64,000 nt of DNA from positions 27,744 to 91,743 of the forward strand of contig NZ_RXOL01000008.1 in NCBI RefSeq assembly GCF_004004515.1, written 5' to 3'. The translations under genes and the position numbers were made by a program. Source of the DNA: Croceicoccus ponticola. GTDB lineage: Bacteria > Pseudomonadota > Alphaproteobacteria > Sphingomonadales > Sphingomonadaceae. Positions within the stretch are counted from its first letter, which is position 1. Each line of letters starts with the position of its first letter. Positions 35,509-44,798 of this stretch are shown piece by piece. The notes under the pieces were generated by a model. The model was not told where the DNA came from, searched no databases, and saw only the letters and a program-made list of their open reading frames with translations.

Positions 35509-35677
35509 GTCACGCAACAAAATTACGTTTGCGCAAGGAATGTTCGTTTTTTGCTTCCCTTCAATGCCTGCTTGTGCAACAGGCGCGTCCCGCCGTTGAT
35601 AGCGCTTGACGTTGGTTCGCGGCAGTGAAAACAGGCCCTTCCTTCCCGGCTAAAACGGGGGAGGTTCAGGGCTTTGT

Positions 35678-35755
35678 GGCGACCGTAGCTCAGTTGGTTA
35701 GAGCGCCGGTTTGTGGTACCGGAGGTCGGGGGTTCGAGACCCCTCGGTCGCCCCA
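35678..35755 (+). tRNA. tRNA-His (anticodon GTG)
   Basis: The acceptor GCGACCG pairs with CGGTCGC, and an encoded extra G at 35678 faces discriminator C at 35752, the identity pair of tRNA-His. The anticodon stem CCGGT/ACCGG encloses TTGTGGT with anticodon GTG. CCA is encoded at 35753-35755. Confidence 0.97.
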
Positions 35756-35826
35756 GTCTTCACTGCCGGATCGGGGGTAAAATCCACGTCAACGATCCGT
35801 ATTCGGAGAGGCGGTTCAACTCCCGC

Positions 35827-36885
35827 ATGTGGAATAACCCTGCGTTCGACGATCACGAAAAGATCACGCTCGTCCATGATCGCAAGAGCGGCCTTCGGGC
35901 CATCATCGCGATCCATTCCACCCATCTGGGCCCGTCCGCCGGCGGCACCCGTTTCTGGCATTATGCCGACAGCACTGCCGCGCTGACCGATGCGCTGCGC
36001 CTGTCGCAGGGCATGAGCTACAAGAACGCGCTGGCCGGGCTTCCCATGGGTGGCGGCAAGGCGGTGATCCTGGCCGATGAAAACCGCACCAAGACTGAAG
36101 AGATGATGCTTGCGTTCGGCGATGCCATCGAAAAGCTGGGCGGCGATTACGTCACGGCAGAAGATGTCGGCATCACCGAAGCGGACATGGACATCGTCCA
36201 CCGCCGCACCCGGCACGTCACCGGCCTTTCGGCCAAGGTCGGCGAGCCGACGGTAGGTTCCGATCCGGGTCCGTTCACATCGCACGGCATTTATCTGGGC
36301 GTAAAGCAGGCGGTACAGCACAAGCTGGGCAGGGACAGCGTGTCGGGCGTGCACATCGCGATACAGGGCACCGGCAGCGTCGGCTCCGGCCTTGCGCGCC
36401 ATCTGGCCAAGGATGGCGCGGTGCTCACGCTGGCAGACGTCGATCAGGCGCGCGCGGCGAAACTGGCCGACGAACTGGGCGCGAATGTCGTGGCGGCGGA
36501 CGCCATCATGACGACGGCGTGCGACGTGTTCAGCCCCAATGCGCTGGGCGCGATCCTGAATGCCGAATCCATCGCGGCGCTGGACTGCGCGGTCGTCGCG
36601 GGCGGTGCGAACAATCAGTTGGCCACGGCGGCCGACGGCGATCACCTGAACCACCGCGGCATCCTGTGGGCGCCCGATTACGTGATCAACGCCGGCGGCA
36701 TCATTTCGGTCGCGGTGGAATACCTGTCTCGCGACGAATCGGTGCCCGTCACGTTCGAGGAAGTCGACCGCCGCATCGCGCAGATCCCCGGCCGGCTTGA
36801 ACAGATCTGGCTGGAGAGCGAGGCCAGCGGCACCGCGGCGAACCGCGTCGCCGATGCGATGGCGCGCGCCGCAATCGGTCGCTGA
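35827..36885 (+). CDS. ldh: Leucine dehydrogenase (Glu/Leu/Phe/Val dehydrogenase family)
   Basis: NAD-dependent oxidative deamination of branched-chain amino acids to 2-oxo acids. The 352-residue length and sequence fit leucine dehydrogenase better than glutamate dehydrogenase. The catalytic lysine lies in LPMGGGKAVI near residue 80, with a second conserved lysine in MSYKNALAG near 68; the Rossmann motif GTGSVGSG is near 180; NAGGII is near 285. ATG 35827 follows an open frame that begins in the tRNA. Valine or phenylalanine could also be substrates. ilvE at 56 kb would act on the same 2-oxo acids. Confidence 0.92.
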   Translation: MWNNPAFDDHEKITLVHDRKSGLRAIIAIHSTHLGPSAGGTRFWHYADSTAALTDALRLSQGMSYKNALAGLPMGGGKAVILADENRTKTEEMMLAFGDAIEKLGGDYVTAEDVGITEADMDIVHRRTRHVTGLSAKVGEPTVGSDPGPFTSHGIYLGVKQAVQHKLGRDSVSGVHIAIQGTGSVGSGLARHLAKDGAVLTLADVDQARAAKLADELGANVVAADAIMTTACDVFSPNALGAILNAESIAALDCAVVAGGANNQLATAADGDHLNHRGILWAPDYVINAGGIISVAVEYLSRDESVPVTFEEVDRRIAQIPGRLEQIWLESEASGTAANRVADAMARAAIGR

Positions 36886-37008
36886 CGGTGGATCGGGCGA
36901 AACCCTTGGGTCTTTAGGTCGATTCCTGTCCTTTTGGCGGGGCGAGGCGAGTCTTTGACTTGAAGCCGCTCGCCGCCCCTGCCAAAGCGGTCGGCGAAAG
37001 CCTTATCG

Positions 37009-37758
37009 ATGCACGGTTTCGCCAATCCCGCCCGGTTCCTGCGCCTCGCACGCTGGTTGACCCCGATCCTTCTGGTTTCGGGTCTTCTGCTTGCGGGCGG
37101 CGCGCTGGCCTATGGCCTGCTGTTCGCCCCGGCGGACCGGCTGATGGGCGATACGGTCCGCATCCTCTACATCCATGTGCCCAGCGCATGGCTCGGCATG
37201 GGCGGATGGACGACCATCGCCATCGCCAGCTTTGTCGAACTGGTCTGGCGGCACCCGCTGGCGACGATCGCCGCGCGTGCAGCGGCCGTGCCGGGCGCGG
37301 TATTCACCGCGATCTGCCTTGCCACCGGGTCCATCTGGGGCCGCCCGACATGGGGCACGTGGTGGGTGTGGGACGGGCGGCTGACGTCAATGCTGGTGCT
37401 GCTGTTCCTTTATTTCGGATATCTCGCGCTCGCCAATGCGGCGCAAAAGGACGGGGTGGGCGGCGGCAGCCGCGTTACTGCGATCTTCGGGCTGGTCGGC
37501 GCGATCAACGTGCCGGTGATCAATCGGTCGGTGGTGTGGTGGAATTCACTGCACCAGCCCGCCAGCATCACGATGGGCAAATCCGCCATCGATCCCGCAT
37601 TCCTGTGGCCGTTGCTGATCGCGATGCTGGGCTTTTCGCTGCTGTTCGGCGGCGTGGTGCTGGCCCGGATGCGCGCCATTCTCGCAAATTTCCAAGCCGA
37701 GTCGCGCCTTCGCCGCCGCGCCATGGCGTCAGATGCGATGGCAGGGGTGGCCCTTTGA
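37009..37758 (+). CDS. ccmC: Haem exporter/handler CcmC
   Basis: Inner-membrane protein that loads haem onto CcmE in system I cytochrome c maturation. Six helices and the periplasmic tryptophan-rich WWD motif (WGRPTWGTWWVWDGRLTS) are present, with conserved histidines in YIHVPSAW and NSLHQPAS. Length is 249 residues. First gene of a seven-gene run with almost no spacing. ccmA and ccmB, normally directly upstream, are not found in the window. Confidence 0.97.
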   Translation: MHGFANPARFLRLARWLTPILLVSGLLLAGGALAYGLLFAPADRLMGDTVRILYIHVPSAWLGMGGWTTIAIASFVELVWRHPLATIAARAAAVPGAVFTAICLATGSIWGRPTWGTWWVWDGRLTSMLVLLFLYFGYLALANAAQKDGVGGGSRVTAIFGLVGAINVPVINRSVVWWNSLHQPASITMGKSAIDPAFLWPLLIAMLGFSLLFGGVVLARMRAILANFQAESRLRRRAMASDAMAGVAL

Positions 37759-37898
37759 ACGAGGGGCTGTCACACTGGCCGTTCGTGATCGCGGCCTATG
37801 TCATCGGCATCGGCGGCACGCTGGTGATGGTAGCGTGGAGCTGGTTCGCGATGCGCCGGGCCGAAGCACGCCGCGACGCCGCAAAAGGACGTAAATGA
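37755..37898 (+). CDS. ccmD: CcmD, small haem-export accessory protein
   Basis: A 47-residue peptide: MNEGLSHWPFVIAAYVIGIG opens with one membrane helix (about 10-32) and the tail MRRAEARRDAAKGRK is highly basic, the usual form of CcmD, which joins CcmC and CcmE. The start is TTG at 37755, overlapping the ccmC stop (TTGA). Its own stop overlaps the ccmE ATG (ATGA). Position and pattern make the assignment reliable despite the small size. Confidence 0.88.
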   Translation: MNEGLSHWPFVIAAYVIGIGGTLVMVAWSWFAMRRAEARRDAAKGRK

Positions 37899-38353
37899 CC
37901 ACTGCCCTCAAACCTAAACACCAGCGGTTGGTGCTGGTCGTGCTCGCGCTTGTCGTGCTGATCGGCGCGGCGCTGCTGGCGATCTGGGGTCTGCGCGGAC
38001 AGGCCAGCTATTTCTATGTGCCCAGCGATCTTGTCGCCAGCCCGCCCGAAACCGGGAAGGCCGTGAGATTGGGCGGAATGGTTCAGGAAGGTTCGATCAA
38101 GACCTTGCCCGATGGCGTCACGGTGACGTTCGATGTCGGCGACGGCAAGGTGACGGTGCCGGTGCGCTATACCGGGATCACGCCCGACCTTTTCGTCGAA
38201 GGATCGGGCGTCGTCGCCGACGGCAGGCTGGCGGCGGACGGGGTTTTCGTGGCCGACACCTTGCTGGCCAAACATGACGAGAACTACATGCCGCGCGAAT
38301 TGCAGGACATGACCGACGCGCAGGCGAAGGCCGTGGTGGCCGAAACCGAATGA
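37895..38353 (+). CDS. ccmE: Periplasmic haem chaperone CcmE
   Basis: Membrane-anchored OB-fold protein that binds haem covalently and passes it to the ligase. The N-terminal helix is at 11-31. The haem-binding His127 and the supporting Tyr131 are in LLAKHDENY. Length 152 residues is standard. It overlaps ccmD and ccmF by ATGA junctions. Confidence 0.97.
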   Translation: MTTALKPKHQRLVLVVLALVVLIGAALLAIWGLRGQASYFYVPSDLVASPPETGKAVRLGGMVQEGSIKTLPDGVTVTFDVGDGKVTVPVRYTGITPDLFVEGSGVVADGRLAADGVFVADTLLAKHDENYMPRELQDMTDAQAKAVVAETE

Positions 38354-40332
38354 TCGCCGAAGCGGGCCTCGCCCTTCTCTGGTTCGCGGCCGCGCTGGCG
38401 GTCTTGCAGCTGTTCACCAGCCTGATGACGCTGCGCGGCGGCGACGGCAGTGGCGAAATGGGTGGCATCGTGCGCCCCGCCGCGATCATGCAGGGGCCGC
38501 TCGTCGCGCTGTCGTTCGCGATGCTGATGTGGCTGTTTATCCGCACCGACCTTTCGGTGCTGTTGGTGGCGGCCAATTCGCACAGCGCCAAACCGTTCAT
38601 CTTCAAGGTGGCGGGCACGTGGGGTAACCACGAAGGCTCGATGCTGCTGTGGGTCACGGTGATGGCGTTGTCGGGATCGTTCCTCGCGCTGGTCGAACGG
38701 CGGTTGCCCGAACGCACGATGATCGCGACGCTGGCGGCGCAGGCGTTCGTCAGCCTGGGTTTCTATGCCTTTTTGCTGTTTTCGTCGAACCCGTTCGAAC
38801 GGTTGCTGACGCCTGTGGCAGAGGGCAACGGGCTGAACCCGCTGTTGCAGGACATCGGCCTCGCGTTCCATCCGCCCACGCTTTATGTCGGGTACGTCGG
38901 GCTTTCGGTCGCGTTCTCGTTCGCGGTCGGCGCGCTGATCACGCGAGAGGTCGGCCCCGCCTTTGCCCGAGCCATGCGCCCTTGGGTGCTGGGAAGCTGG
39001 ATCTTCCTGACCATCGGGATCACCGCGGGGTCGTACTGGGCCTATTACGAACTCGGCTGGGGCGGCTGGTGGTTCTGGGATCCGGTCGAAAACGCCTCGC
39101 TCATGCCGTGGCTGGCCGCGACTGCGCTGCTGCATTCGGCCAGCGTGCTGGCATCGCGCGATGCGCTGCGGACATGGACGATCATGCTGGGCGTCGTCGC
39201 CTTTTCGATGAGCATGGTGGGGACATTCCTCGTGCGGTCGGGCATCCTGACCAGCGTTCATGCCTTTGCGGTGGACCCCGAACGCGGGACGTTCATTCTG
39301 GCTTTGCTCACCATCTATATCGGCGGCGCTCTAGCCCTGTTTGGCGCTCGCGCCAGCACGGTGAGCGAGGGCAAGCGGTTCAGCATCGTCAGCCGCGAGG
39401 CGGGGCTGGTCGTTAACAACGTTGCGCTGACCGCAATTCTTGGCATCGTGTTGCTCGGCACGCTCTATCCCTTGCTAACCGAGGCGTTCGACACGAAGGT
39501 TTCGGTCGGCCCGCCCTATTTCAATCCGGTCGGCGCGATCTTCGCCTTTCCGATGTTCGTGGCCCTGGCCATCGGCCCGCTGCTACGCTGGCGTAGCGAC
39601 CGATTCGGTCGCATCGGGAAAAGGCTGATCCTGCCCGCCGTCGTCACGGTGATCGTGCTGGGGGGTGCGTTGATGTTCGCGCCGGACATCCACATCCTGC
39701 CGCTGCTCGGCCTTGGCATGGCCATCGGGCTTGGCATTGCCAGCCTCGTGCCGCTTTTCGGTCGCAACCTCCTGCGTACCCCGCTGCCGACTTATGGCAT
39801 GGTGCTGGGTCACTTCGGGCTTGCCGTCGCGCTGTTCGGCATGGCGAGCGAGAGTGCGTTTTCGACCGAAAAACTGGTCGCGGCCAATGTCGGCGACCGG
39901 GTCGATGTCGGGCCATGGTCGATCGAGCTGACGTCGATGGAGCCGGTGGCGGGCCCGAACTGGACCGCGTTGGAAGCGACGATGACCGCTCGGTACGAAG
40001 ACGGTTCGCCGGTCATGCTCCACCCACAGTCTCGCACGTTCACCCAGCCGCAGCAGACGACGAGCGAATCCGCTCTCTCCACCCGTTGGAACGGTCAGCT
40101 TTATGCCGTCGTCGGTGAAGAGGGCGCGGATGGGCGCTGGCAATTGCGACTGTGGTGGAAACCGTTCGTGCCGCTGGTGTGGCTGGGCGGATTGCTGATC
40201 GCGCTGGGCGGGGTGCTGGCGCTGATCGGGCGGGTCGCGGGCGATGTGCGCCGCGGCCTCCAACGCCGCCGCATCGCCATGCGCCGCGAAAGCAAGCCGC
40301 TGGCAGCGGCGACGACAGGGCCGGCGGAATGA
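38350..40332 (+). CDS. ccmF: Cytochrome c haem lyase subunit CcmF
   Basis: Core of the haem ligation complex with CcmH. A 660-residue polytopic protein with the WWD domain GWGGWWFWDPVENASLMPW near 237-255, FHPPTLYVGYVG near 175 and conserved histidines. The C-terminal periplasmic loop (WSIELTSMEPV) precedes the last helix. It overlaps ccmE upstream and ccmG downstream. Confidence 0.97.
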   Translation: MIAEAGLALLWFAAALAVLQLFTSLMTLRGGDGSGEMGGIVRPAAIMQGPLVALSFAMLMWLFIRTDLSVLLVAANSHSAKPFIFKVAGTWGNHEGSMLLWVTVMALSGSFLALVERRLPERTMIATLAAQAFVSLGFYAFLLFSSNPFERLLTPVAEGNGLNPLLQDIGLAFHPPTLYVGYVGLSVAFSFAVGALITREVGPAFARAMRPWVLGSWIFLTIGITAGSYWAYYELGWGGWWFWDPVENASLMPWLAATALLHSASVLASRDALRTWTIMLGVVAFSMSMVGTFLVRSGILTSVHAFAVDPERGTFILALLTIYIGGALALFGARASTVSEGKRFSIVSREAGLVVNNVALTAILGIVLLGTLYPLLTEAFDTKVSVGPPYFNPVGAIFAFPMFVALAIGPLLRWRSDRFGRIGKRLILPAVVTVIVLGGALMFAPDIHILPLLGLGMAIGLGIASLVPLFGRNLLRTPLPTYGMVLGHFGLAVALFGMASESAFSTEKLVAANVGDRVDVGPWSIELTSMEPVAGPNWTALEATMTARYEDGSPVMLHPQSRTFTQPQQTTSESALSTRWNGQLYAVVGEEGADGRWQLRLWWKPFVPLVWLGGLLIALGGVLALIGRVAGDVRRGLQRRRIAMRRESKPLAAATTGPAE

Positions 40333-40889
40333 CCGCACCCGATGCTCCAAAAGGCAAGCGCTGGGCCATCTGGCTGCCGCTGGTCCTGTTCGGCGCGTTC
40401 TTCGCGCTGGTCATGAACGGACTGATCCGGCCGGCCGATCGCGAGATTGAAAGCGCGATGGTCGGCAAGCCGCTGCCCGTGTTCGACCTTGCCCCCGGAT
40501 CGCCCGACAGGCCCGGCCTTGCGACCGATGCCTTTCGTCAGGGGCGTCCGCGCCTGCTCAACATCTTTGCCAGCTGGTGCGTGCCCTGCGCCGCCGAAGC
40601 GCCGCAGCTTGATGCCATCGCGAAATCGGGCGTGCCCATCGACGGCGTCGCCATCCGCGATCGGGAGGAGGATCTTGCCCGATTCCTGGCCCGCCACGGC
40701 AATCCGTTCGCCAGCATCGGCAAGGACGACATAAGCGAAGTGCAGCTTGGCCTCGGTTCGTCGGGCGTGCCCGAAACGTTCGTGATCGATGGCAGCGGCA
40801 CGATACGCTATCAGCATATCGGCCCGATCATGGACCGCGACGTGGCCAAAATCCTCGCCGAAGTCGAACGGGCGGAGAAGCCGCTGTGA
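40329..40889 (+). CDS. ccmG: Thiol:disulfide oxidoreductase CcmG/DsbE
   Basis: Membrane-tethered thioredoxin-fold protein that keeps apocytochrome cysteines reduced. It has one N-terminal helix, then the active site WCVPC with Cys84 and Cys87, and the family cis-Pro loop SGVPETFVIDG. The ATG at 40329 overlaps the ccmF stop. Length 186 residues. Confidence 0.96.
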   Translation: MTAPDAPKGKRWAIWLPLVLFGAFFALVMNGLIRPADREIESAMVGKPLPVFDLAPGSPDRPGLATDAFRQGRPRLLNIFASWCVPCAAEAPQLDAIAKSGVPIDGVAIRDREEDLARFLARHGNPFASIGKDDISEVQLGLGSSGVPETFVIDGSGTIRYQHIGPIMDRDVAKILAEVERAEKPL

Positions 40890-41323
40890 TGCACATGCTC
40901 GCCCGTCTCGCGCTGTTCGCCACGCTGATCGTCAGCGCGCTGGCCGGTCCGCTTGCCGCGCAGGACCAACTGCCGCCCGCGCCCTATGCCTACCGCCAGC
41001 TGGAAGATCCTGCGCAAGAGGCCAAGGCGCAGGAGCTGATGGAAACGCTCCGCTGCCTCAAATGCCAGAGCCAGTCGATCGCCGATTCGGATGCTTCGAT
41101 GGCGGGCGACATGCGCAATCAGGTGCGACTGAAGATCAAGGCTGGGGAAGATCCCGAAGCGATTCGCGGCTGGCTGATCGAACGTTACGGCGATTACGTA
41201 AGCTACAAGCCGGAACTGACGGCGCTGACGTGGCCGCTGTTCGCTGCGCCGCTGGTTCTGCTGCTGCTGGCGATCATGCTGCTTCGCCGCCGGTTCACGC
41301 GTGGCGTAGGGGATAACGACTGA
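40889..41323 (+). CDS. ccmH: Cytochrome c maturation protein CcmH (CcmL domain)
   Basis: Periplasmic CXXC protein of the haem lyase. A signal peptide (to about PLAAQ) is followed by LRCLKCQSQSIADS with Cys56 and Cys59, GYVSYKP-like GDYVSYKPELT, and a C-terminal helix with a basic end. ATG 40889 shares one base with the ccmG stop; a GTG at 40886 is also possible. Only the N-terminal CcmL-type half of E. coli CcmH is present; the TPR half is the separate next gene. Confidence 0.95.
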   Translation: MHMLARLALFATLIVSALAGPLAAQDQLPPAPYAYRQLEDPAQEAKAQELMETLRCLKCQSQSIADSDASMAGDMRNQVRLKIKAGEDPEAIRGWLIERYGDYVSYKPELTALTWPLFAAPLVLLLLAIMLLRRRFTRGVGDND

Positions 41324-42042
41324 TGGGCTGGATCATCGTTCTGGCGCTGGCGGCAATTACCTTCGCGGGCATGGCCTTTGTGCTGAAACTGCCGCGTGGC
41401 GGGCGTGAATTCGCGGGCGCGGCGCTGATGCTGGGGCTGGCGGGATATGCGCTGCAGGGGCATCCGCAGATGCGCGGATCGCCGACCGTGCCGCGCGAAA
41501 ACGCCGAATCGGGACAGGCCGCTCTGATCGAGGCGCGCAAGGCGATGGGCGATCAGTACGGTCGGGGCCAAAGCTATCTCATCACCGCCGATGCCTTCGT
41601 GCGCGCCGGACAGTTCGGCGCGGCGGCGGGCATGTTGCGCGGGGCGATCCACGAAAATCCCGACGATCCCGATGTGTGGGTCGCGTTGGGCAATGCGCTC
41701 GTCGGCCATGCCAATGGTATCATCACGCCGGCCGCGCTCTATGCCTTCGACAATGCGGCGGCGATTGCGCCTGAACATCTCGGCCCGCCGTTCTTCAAGG
41801 GGCTCGCCCTTGCGCAATCGGGACAGTTCGAGGAAGCGCGCGCGATGTGGCAGGGGCTGCTCGACCGGCCCGGAGACACCAATGCGCCATGGCGCGCGGA
41901 CCTGACCGAACGGCTGGCGCGACTCGATGCGATCATCGCCATGACAAACGGCGCAAGTCCGGCGGGTCCGATGCCTTCGGGGCCAGTGCCGGTGGAGCAG
42001 GAAAGCCCGGATGCCGCGGCGTCGGGCAGTCCCGCACCGTGA
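41323..42042 (+). CDS. ccmI: TPR-containing cytochrome c maturation protein, CcmI-like
   Basis: A 239-residue protein with two N-terminal helices (about 1-17 and 27-43) and a TPR region (YLITADAFVRAGQFGAAAGM, ENPDDPDVWVALGNALVGHA, PPFFKGLALAQSGQFEEARA). CcmI/CycH proteins present apocytochrome to the lyase. The tail is rich in Pro, Ala and Ser. It starts on the last base of ccmH. It is shorter than typical CcmI, corresponding to the TPR half of E. coli CcmH. Confidence 0.88.
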   Translation: MGWIIVLALAAITFAGMAFVLKLPRGGREFAGAALMLGLAGYALQGHPQMRGSPTVPRENAESGQAALIEARKAMGDQYGRGQSYLITADAFVRAGQFGAAAGMLRGAIHENPDDPDVWVALGNALVGHANGIITPAALYAFDNAAAIAPEHLGPPFFKGLALAQSGQFEEARAMWQGLLDRPGDTNAPWRADLTERLARLDAIIAMTNGASPAGPMPSGPVPVEQESPDAAASGSPAP

Positions 42043-42148
42043 CACCCGCGCGGCTTTTCTTGCAGGTGCGAACAACCGCTGCTAATCGCCACCGCCCTAT
42101 GGTCGGTCAAGACGATATTCCGGCCATCGCAAAGGGCAACCAGACGCG

Positions 42149-44050
42149 ATGAGCCAATCCGCTAACGGACAAGACGCACGAGCCAGCGCTAAGCTGAAGC
42201 TTGCGGCGGGCGCCATCGGCATCGTCTTTGGCGATATCGGCACCAGCCCGCTTTACGCGTTTCGCGAAACGTTCGTCGGGCCGCACCCGTTGGCGCTCGA
42301 TCGCCTGCATATCCTTGGCGTTGTAAGTCTGATCTTCTGGTCGATGACGCTCGTCGTCTCGATCCAGTACGTCACAATCTTGATGCGCGCCGATAACAAG
42401 GGGCAGGGCGGTAGCCTAGCCCTGCTCGCGTTGATTTCGCGTCAGATCGGGCGATCGCGCTATGGTTGGATCACAGTCTTGCTGGGCGTTCTGGCGACGT
42501 CGCTGTTCTATGGCGATTCGATGATTACGCCCGCAATTTCGGTGCTTTCGGCCGTCGAGGGCCTGACCGTCGTCGAAAAGCGGTTCGAGGTGTTCGTCAT
42601 CCCGATCGCGCTTGCCCTGCTGATCTTCCTGTTCCTGCTCCAACGACGCGGCACTGCAAAGGTTGGCGCCCTGTTTGCGCCGATCATGATCCTTTATTTC
42701 GTGGTCCTTGCGGTGCTGGGCATGATCCAGATTTTCAACAACCCCAGCGTGCTGGCAGCGCTGAACCCGTGGTACGCGCTGCAGTTCTTCATGGTCGACA
42801 AGACGTTGGCATTCCTCGCGCTCGGGTCGGTCGTATTGGCCGTGACGGGGGCAGAAGCGCTTTATGCCGACATGGGGCATTTCGGGCGTGGAGCGCTTCG
42901 CGTGTCGTGGTTCGGGTTTGTGATGCCCGCACTGCTGATCAACTATTTCGGTCAGGCCGCGATGGTCACCAGCCTGACCGGGGCGAGCGCGGCGGAAGCG
43001 ATCGAGAACCCGTTCTTCATGATGGCCCCCGATGCGCTGCGCCTGCCGCTGGTGCTGTTGGCGATGTGCGCGACATTCATCGCCAGCCAGGCAGTGATCT
43101 CGGGCGCGTTTTCGGTCACGCATCAGGCGATGCAGTTAGGTTTCATACCCCGCCTTTCGATCCTCCACACCAGTGAGACCCAATCGGGGCAGATCTACAT
43201 TCCGTTCATCAACTGGGTGCTGATGGTGTCGGTCATCCTGCTGGTCCTGACGTTCGAGAATTCGTCCAACCTGGCGAGCGCCTATGGCATTGCAGTCACC
43301 GGCGCGATGGTGATCGACACCTGTCTCATGGCGGTCCTGCTGTTCGCTGTGTGGAAATGGAAGTGGTTCACCGCGGTGCCGGTGATCGTGCTGTTCTTCG
43401 TGGTCGACGGTGCATACTTTGCGGCGAACGCCACGAAGATCCCCGACGGCGGCTGGTTCCCGCTGCTGATCGGCGCGGCGGCATTTACGCTGCTGACGAC
43501 ATGGGCCAAGGGCCGCAAGCTGATGCGCGAGCGGATGACCGAGATTGCGCTGCCGATCGAGATCTTCGCCAAGAGCGCGGCCAATTCTGCCACCCGCGTA
43601 CCGGGCACCGCGATCTTCATGGCATCCAGCACGGCGGGCGTGCCGTCGGCGCTGCTGCACAACATCAAGCACAACAAGGTGCTGCACGACCGCGTCGTGG
43701 TTTTGACCGTCTCGATTGCCGAAGAACCTTATGTCGATGCGGCGAACCGGGCGGAGATCGAAAATCTTGGCGACGGGTTCTACCGTGTGGTGCTGCATTA
43801 CGGTTTCATGGAAGAAACCGACGTGCCGCTGGCGCTCAAGGCCATCGACCTTTGCGGCGGCAAGTTCGACATGATGCAGACCAGCTTCTTCCTGTCGCGC
43901 CAGACGCTGTTGCCCAGCGAAAAGCCCGCGATGATGCTGTGGCGCGAAAAGATTTTCAGCTGGATGCTGCGCAATGCGGCCACCGCGATGGAATTCTTCC
44001 GCCTGCCCACGAACCGTGTCGTCGAACTGGGTTCGCAGGTGCGGATCTAG
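42149..44050 (+). CDS. kup: Low-affinity potassium transporter Kup
   Basis: Proton-coupled potassium uptake across the inner membrane. The 633-residue product shows the KUP signature near the N-terminus ([36 protein letters not shown]), about twelve helices and the C-terminal cytosolic domain ([20 protein letters not shown]). Alphaproteobacteria often carry several kup genes. Separated from ccmI by about 105 bp, so probably its own unit. Confidence 0.97.
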   Translation: MSQSANGQDARASAKLKLAAGAIGIVFGDIGTSPLYAFRETFVGPHPLALDRLHILGVVSLIFWSMTLVVSIQYVTILMRADNKGQGGSLALLALISRQIGRSRYGWITVLLGVLATSLFYGDSMITPAISVLSAVEGLTVVEKRFEVFVIPIALALLIFLFLLQRRGTAKVGALFAPIMILYFVVLAVLGMIQIFNNPSVLAALNPWYALQFFMVDKTLAFLALGSVVLAVTGAEALYADMGHFGRGALRVSWFGFVMPALLINYFGQAAMVTSLTGASAAEAIENPFFMMAPDALRLPLVLLAMCATFIASQAVISGAFSVTHQAMQLGFIPRLSILHTSETQSGQIYIPFINWVLMVSVILLVLTFENSSNLASAYGIAVTGAMVIDTCLMAVLLFAVWKWKWFTAVPVIVLFFVVDGAYFAANATKIPDGGWFPLLIGAAAFTLLTTWAKGRKLMRERMTEIALPIEIFAKSAANSATRVPGTAIFMASSTAGVPSALLHNIKHNKVLHDRVVVLTVSIAEEPYVDAANRAEIENLGDGFYRVVLHYGFMEETDVPLALKAIDLCGGKFDMMQTSFFLSRQTLLPSEKPAMMLWREKIFSWMLRNAATAMEFFRLPTNRVVELGSQVRI

Positions 44051-44095
44051 GGGTGCCGATGTCTTGCCGCACTGCCGGTTGATGGCGACGGCCCC

Positions 44096-44413
44096 ATGAC
44101 CCCGCCGCGCAAGACGGTTTACGAAATCGGGCGTATGCACATGGCCATGGGCGTCGCCAGCGGCCTGTTCATCGTCTGGGGCATACCATTGCTGGCGTCG
44201 GCGGTCGGCATGGCCGACGGTGGCATGCTCGATTGGGTCGTGCTGCCGCTGTTGTTGCTGTGGGTCGTGGCTTTTGCCATCCGCAGCCTGAAGATCGCCT
44301 GTCCGCGCTGCGGTACGTCGATATTCCGGCGCGGGTTATGGAGCGTGTTCTGGCCGGCCAGAACGTGCAGCCGGTGCGGCCTCGACCTGACTTCGGCCGC
44401 TCCGCGCGATTGA
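44096..44413 (+). CDS. Small membrane protein with zinc-ribbon cysteines
   Basis: A 105-residue protein with two hydrophobic helices (about 16-37 and 44-65) followed by a cytosolic tail with CPRCG and, 22 residues on, CSRCG. Four cysteines in two CxxC knuckles suggest a zinc ribbon. No family name is recognised. It follows kup by 45 bp and may share its transcript. Confidence 0.75.
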   Translation: MTPPRKTVYEIGRMHMAMGVASGLFIVWGIPLLASAVGMADGGMLDWVVLPLLLLWVVAFAIRSLKIACPRCGTSIFRRGLWSVFWPARTCSRCGLDLTSAAPRD

Positions 44414-44425
44414 CGTGACTGGCAA

Positions 44426-44695
44426 TCAGGCCAGCAGGAACCACCCGATCAACCCGCCAACCTGAATGGCGACGATAACCAGCAGCGCCGTCGAAAAAGG
44501 CTCTTTGCGCGTTTTGTGGCGAAAGGCCTTCCGCGCGGCGAGGGCACCGGGACTGCCGCCGATTAGCGAAAGCGTCAGCAGGTTCGCTTCGGAAATGCGC
44601 CGTCCGCCGGCGATGGCCTGCGCCTTGTCATGCCAGAATGCGCCAAACGTCCAGACGTTGATGGCAAGGAAGTAGAGTGCGATCGTGATGAGCAT
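44426..44695 (-). CDS. DUF1294-family small membrane protein
   Basis: An 89-residue protein with an N-terminal helix, the family core NVWTFGAFWHDKAQAIAGGRRISEANLLTLSLIGGSPGA (with the conserved D-K-x-x-A and R-x-x-E positions), and a C-terminal helix. DUF1294 proteins have no known function; some are fused to cold-shock domains in other bacteria. ATG 44695 is preferred to 44740, whose extra residues do not fit the family. Confidence 0.85.
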   Translation of the reverse strand: MLITIALYFLAINVWTFGAFWHDKAQAIAGGRRISEANLLTLSLIGGSPGALAARKAFRHKTRKEPFSTALLVIVAIQVGGLIGWFLLA

Positions 44696-44746
44696 TGCGC
44701 TTGCTTGGCACGGCAACGGTAAAAATCGGGTTTGCCGCATGAATTA

Positions 44747-44779
44747 GCGGGGCGCATCGGGGTTTCCGACGCGCCCCGC
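44747..44779 (-). terminator. Terminator-like hairpin after the PuuD-like gene
   Basis: A 14-bp inverted repeat with one mismatch (GCGGGGCGCATCGG and CCGACGCGCCCCGC) around loop GGTTT lies 20 bp beyond the stop codon at 44799. No strong T-run follows on either strand, so activity is uncertain. Confidence 0.55.
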
Positions 44780-44798
44780 TCAATTCCGGCAACCGTGT

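Noticed and set aside
32660..35755. tRNA-Val to tRNA-His interval as a genomic island
   Set aside because: No integrase, no direct repeat of a tRNA end, and base composition like the rest; the genes are ordinary pseudopilins.
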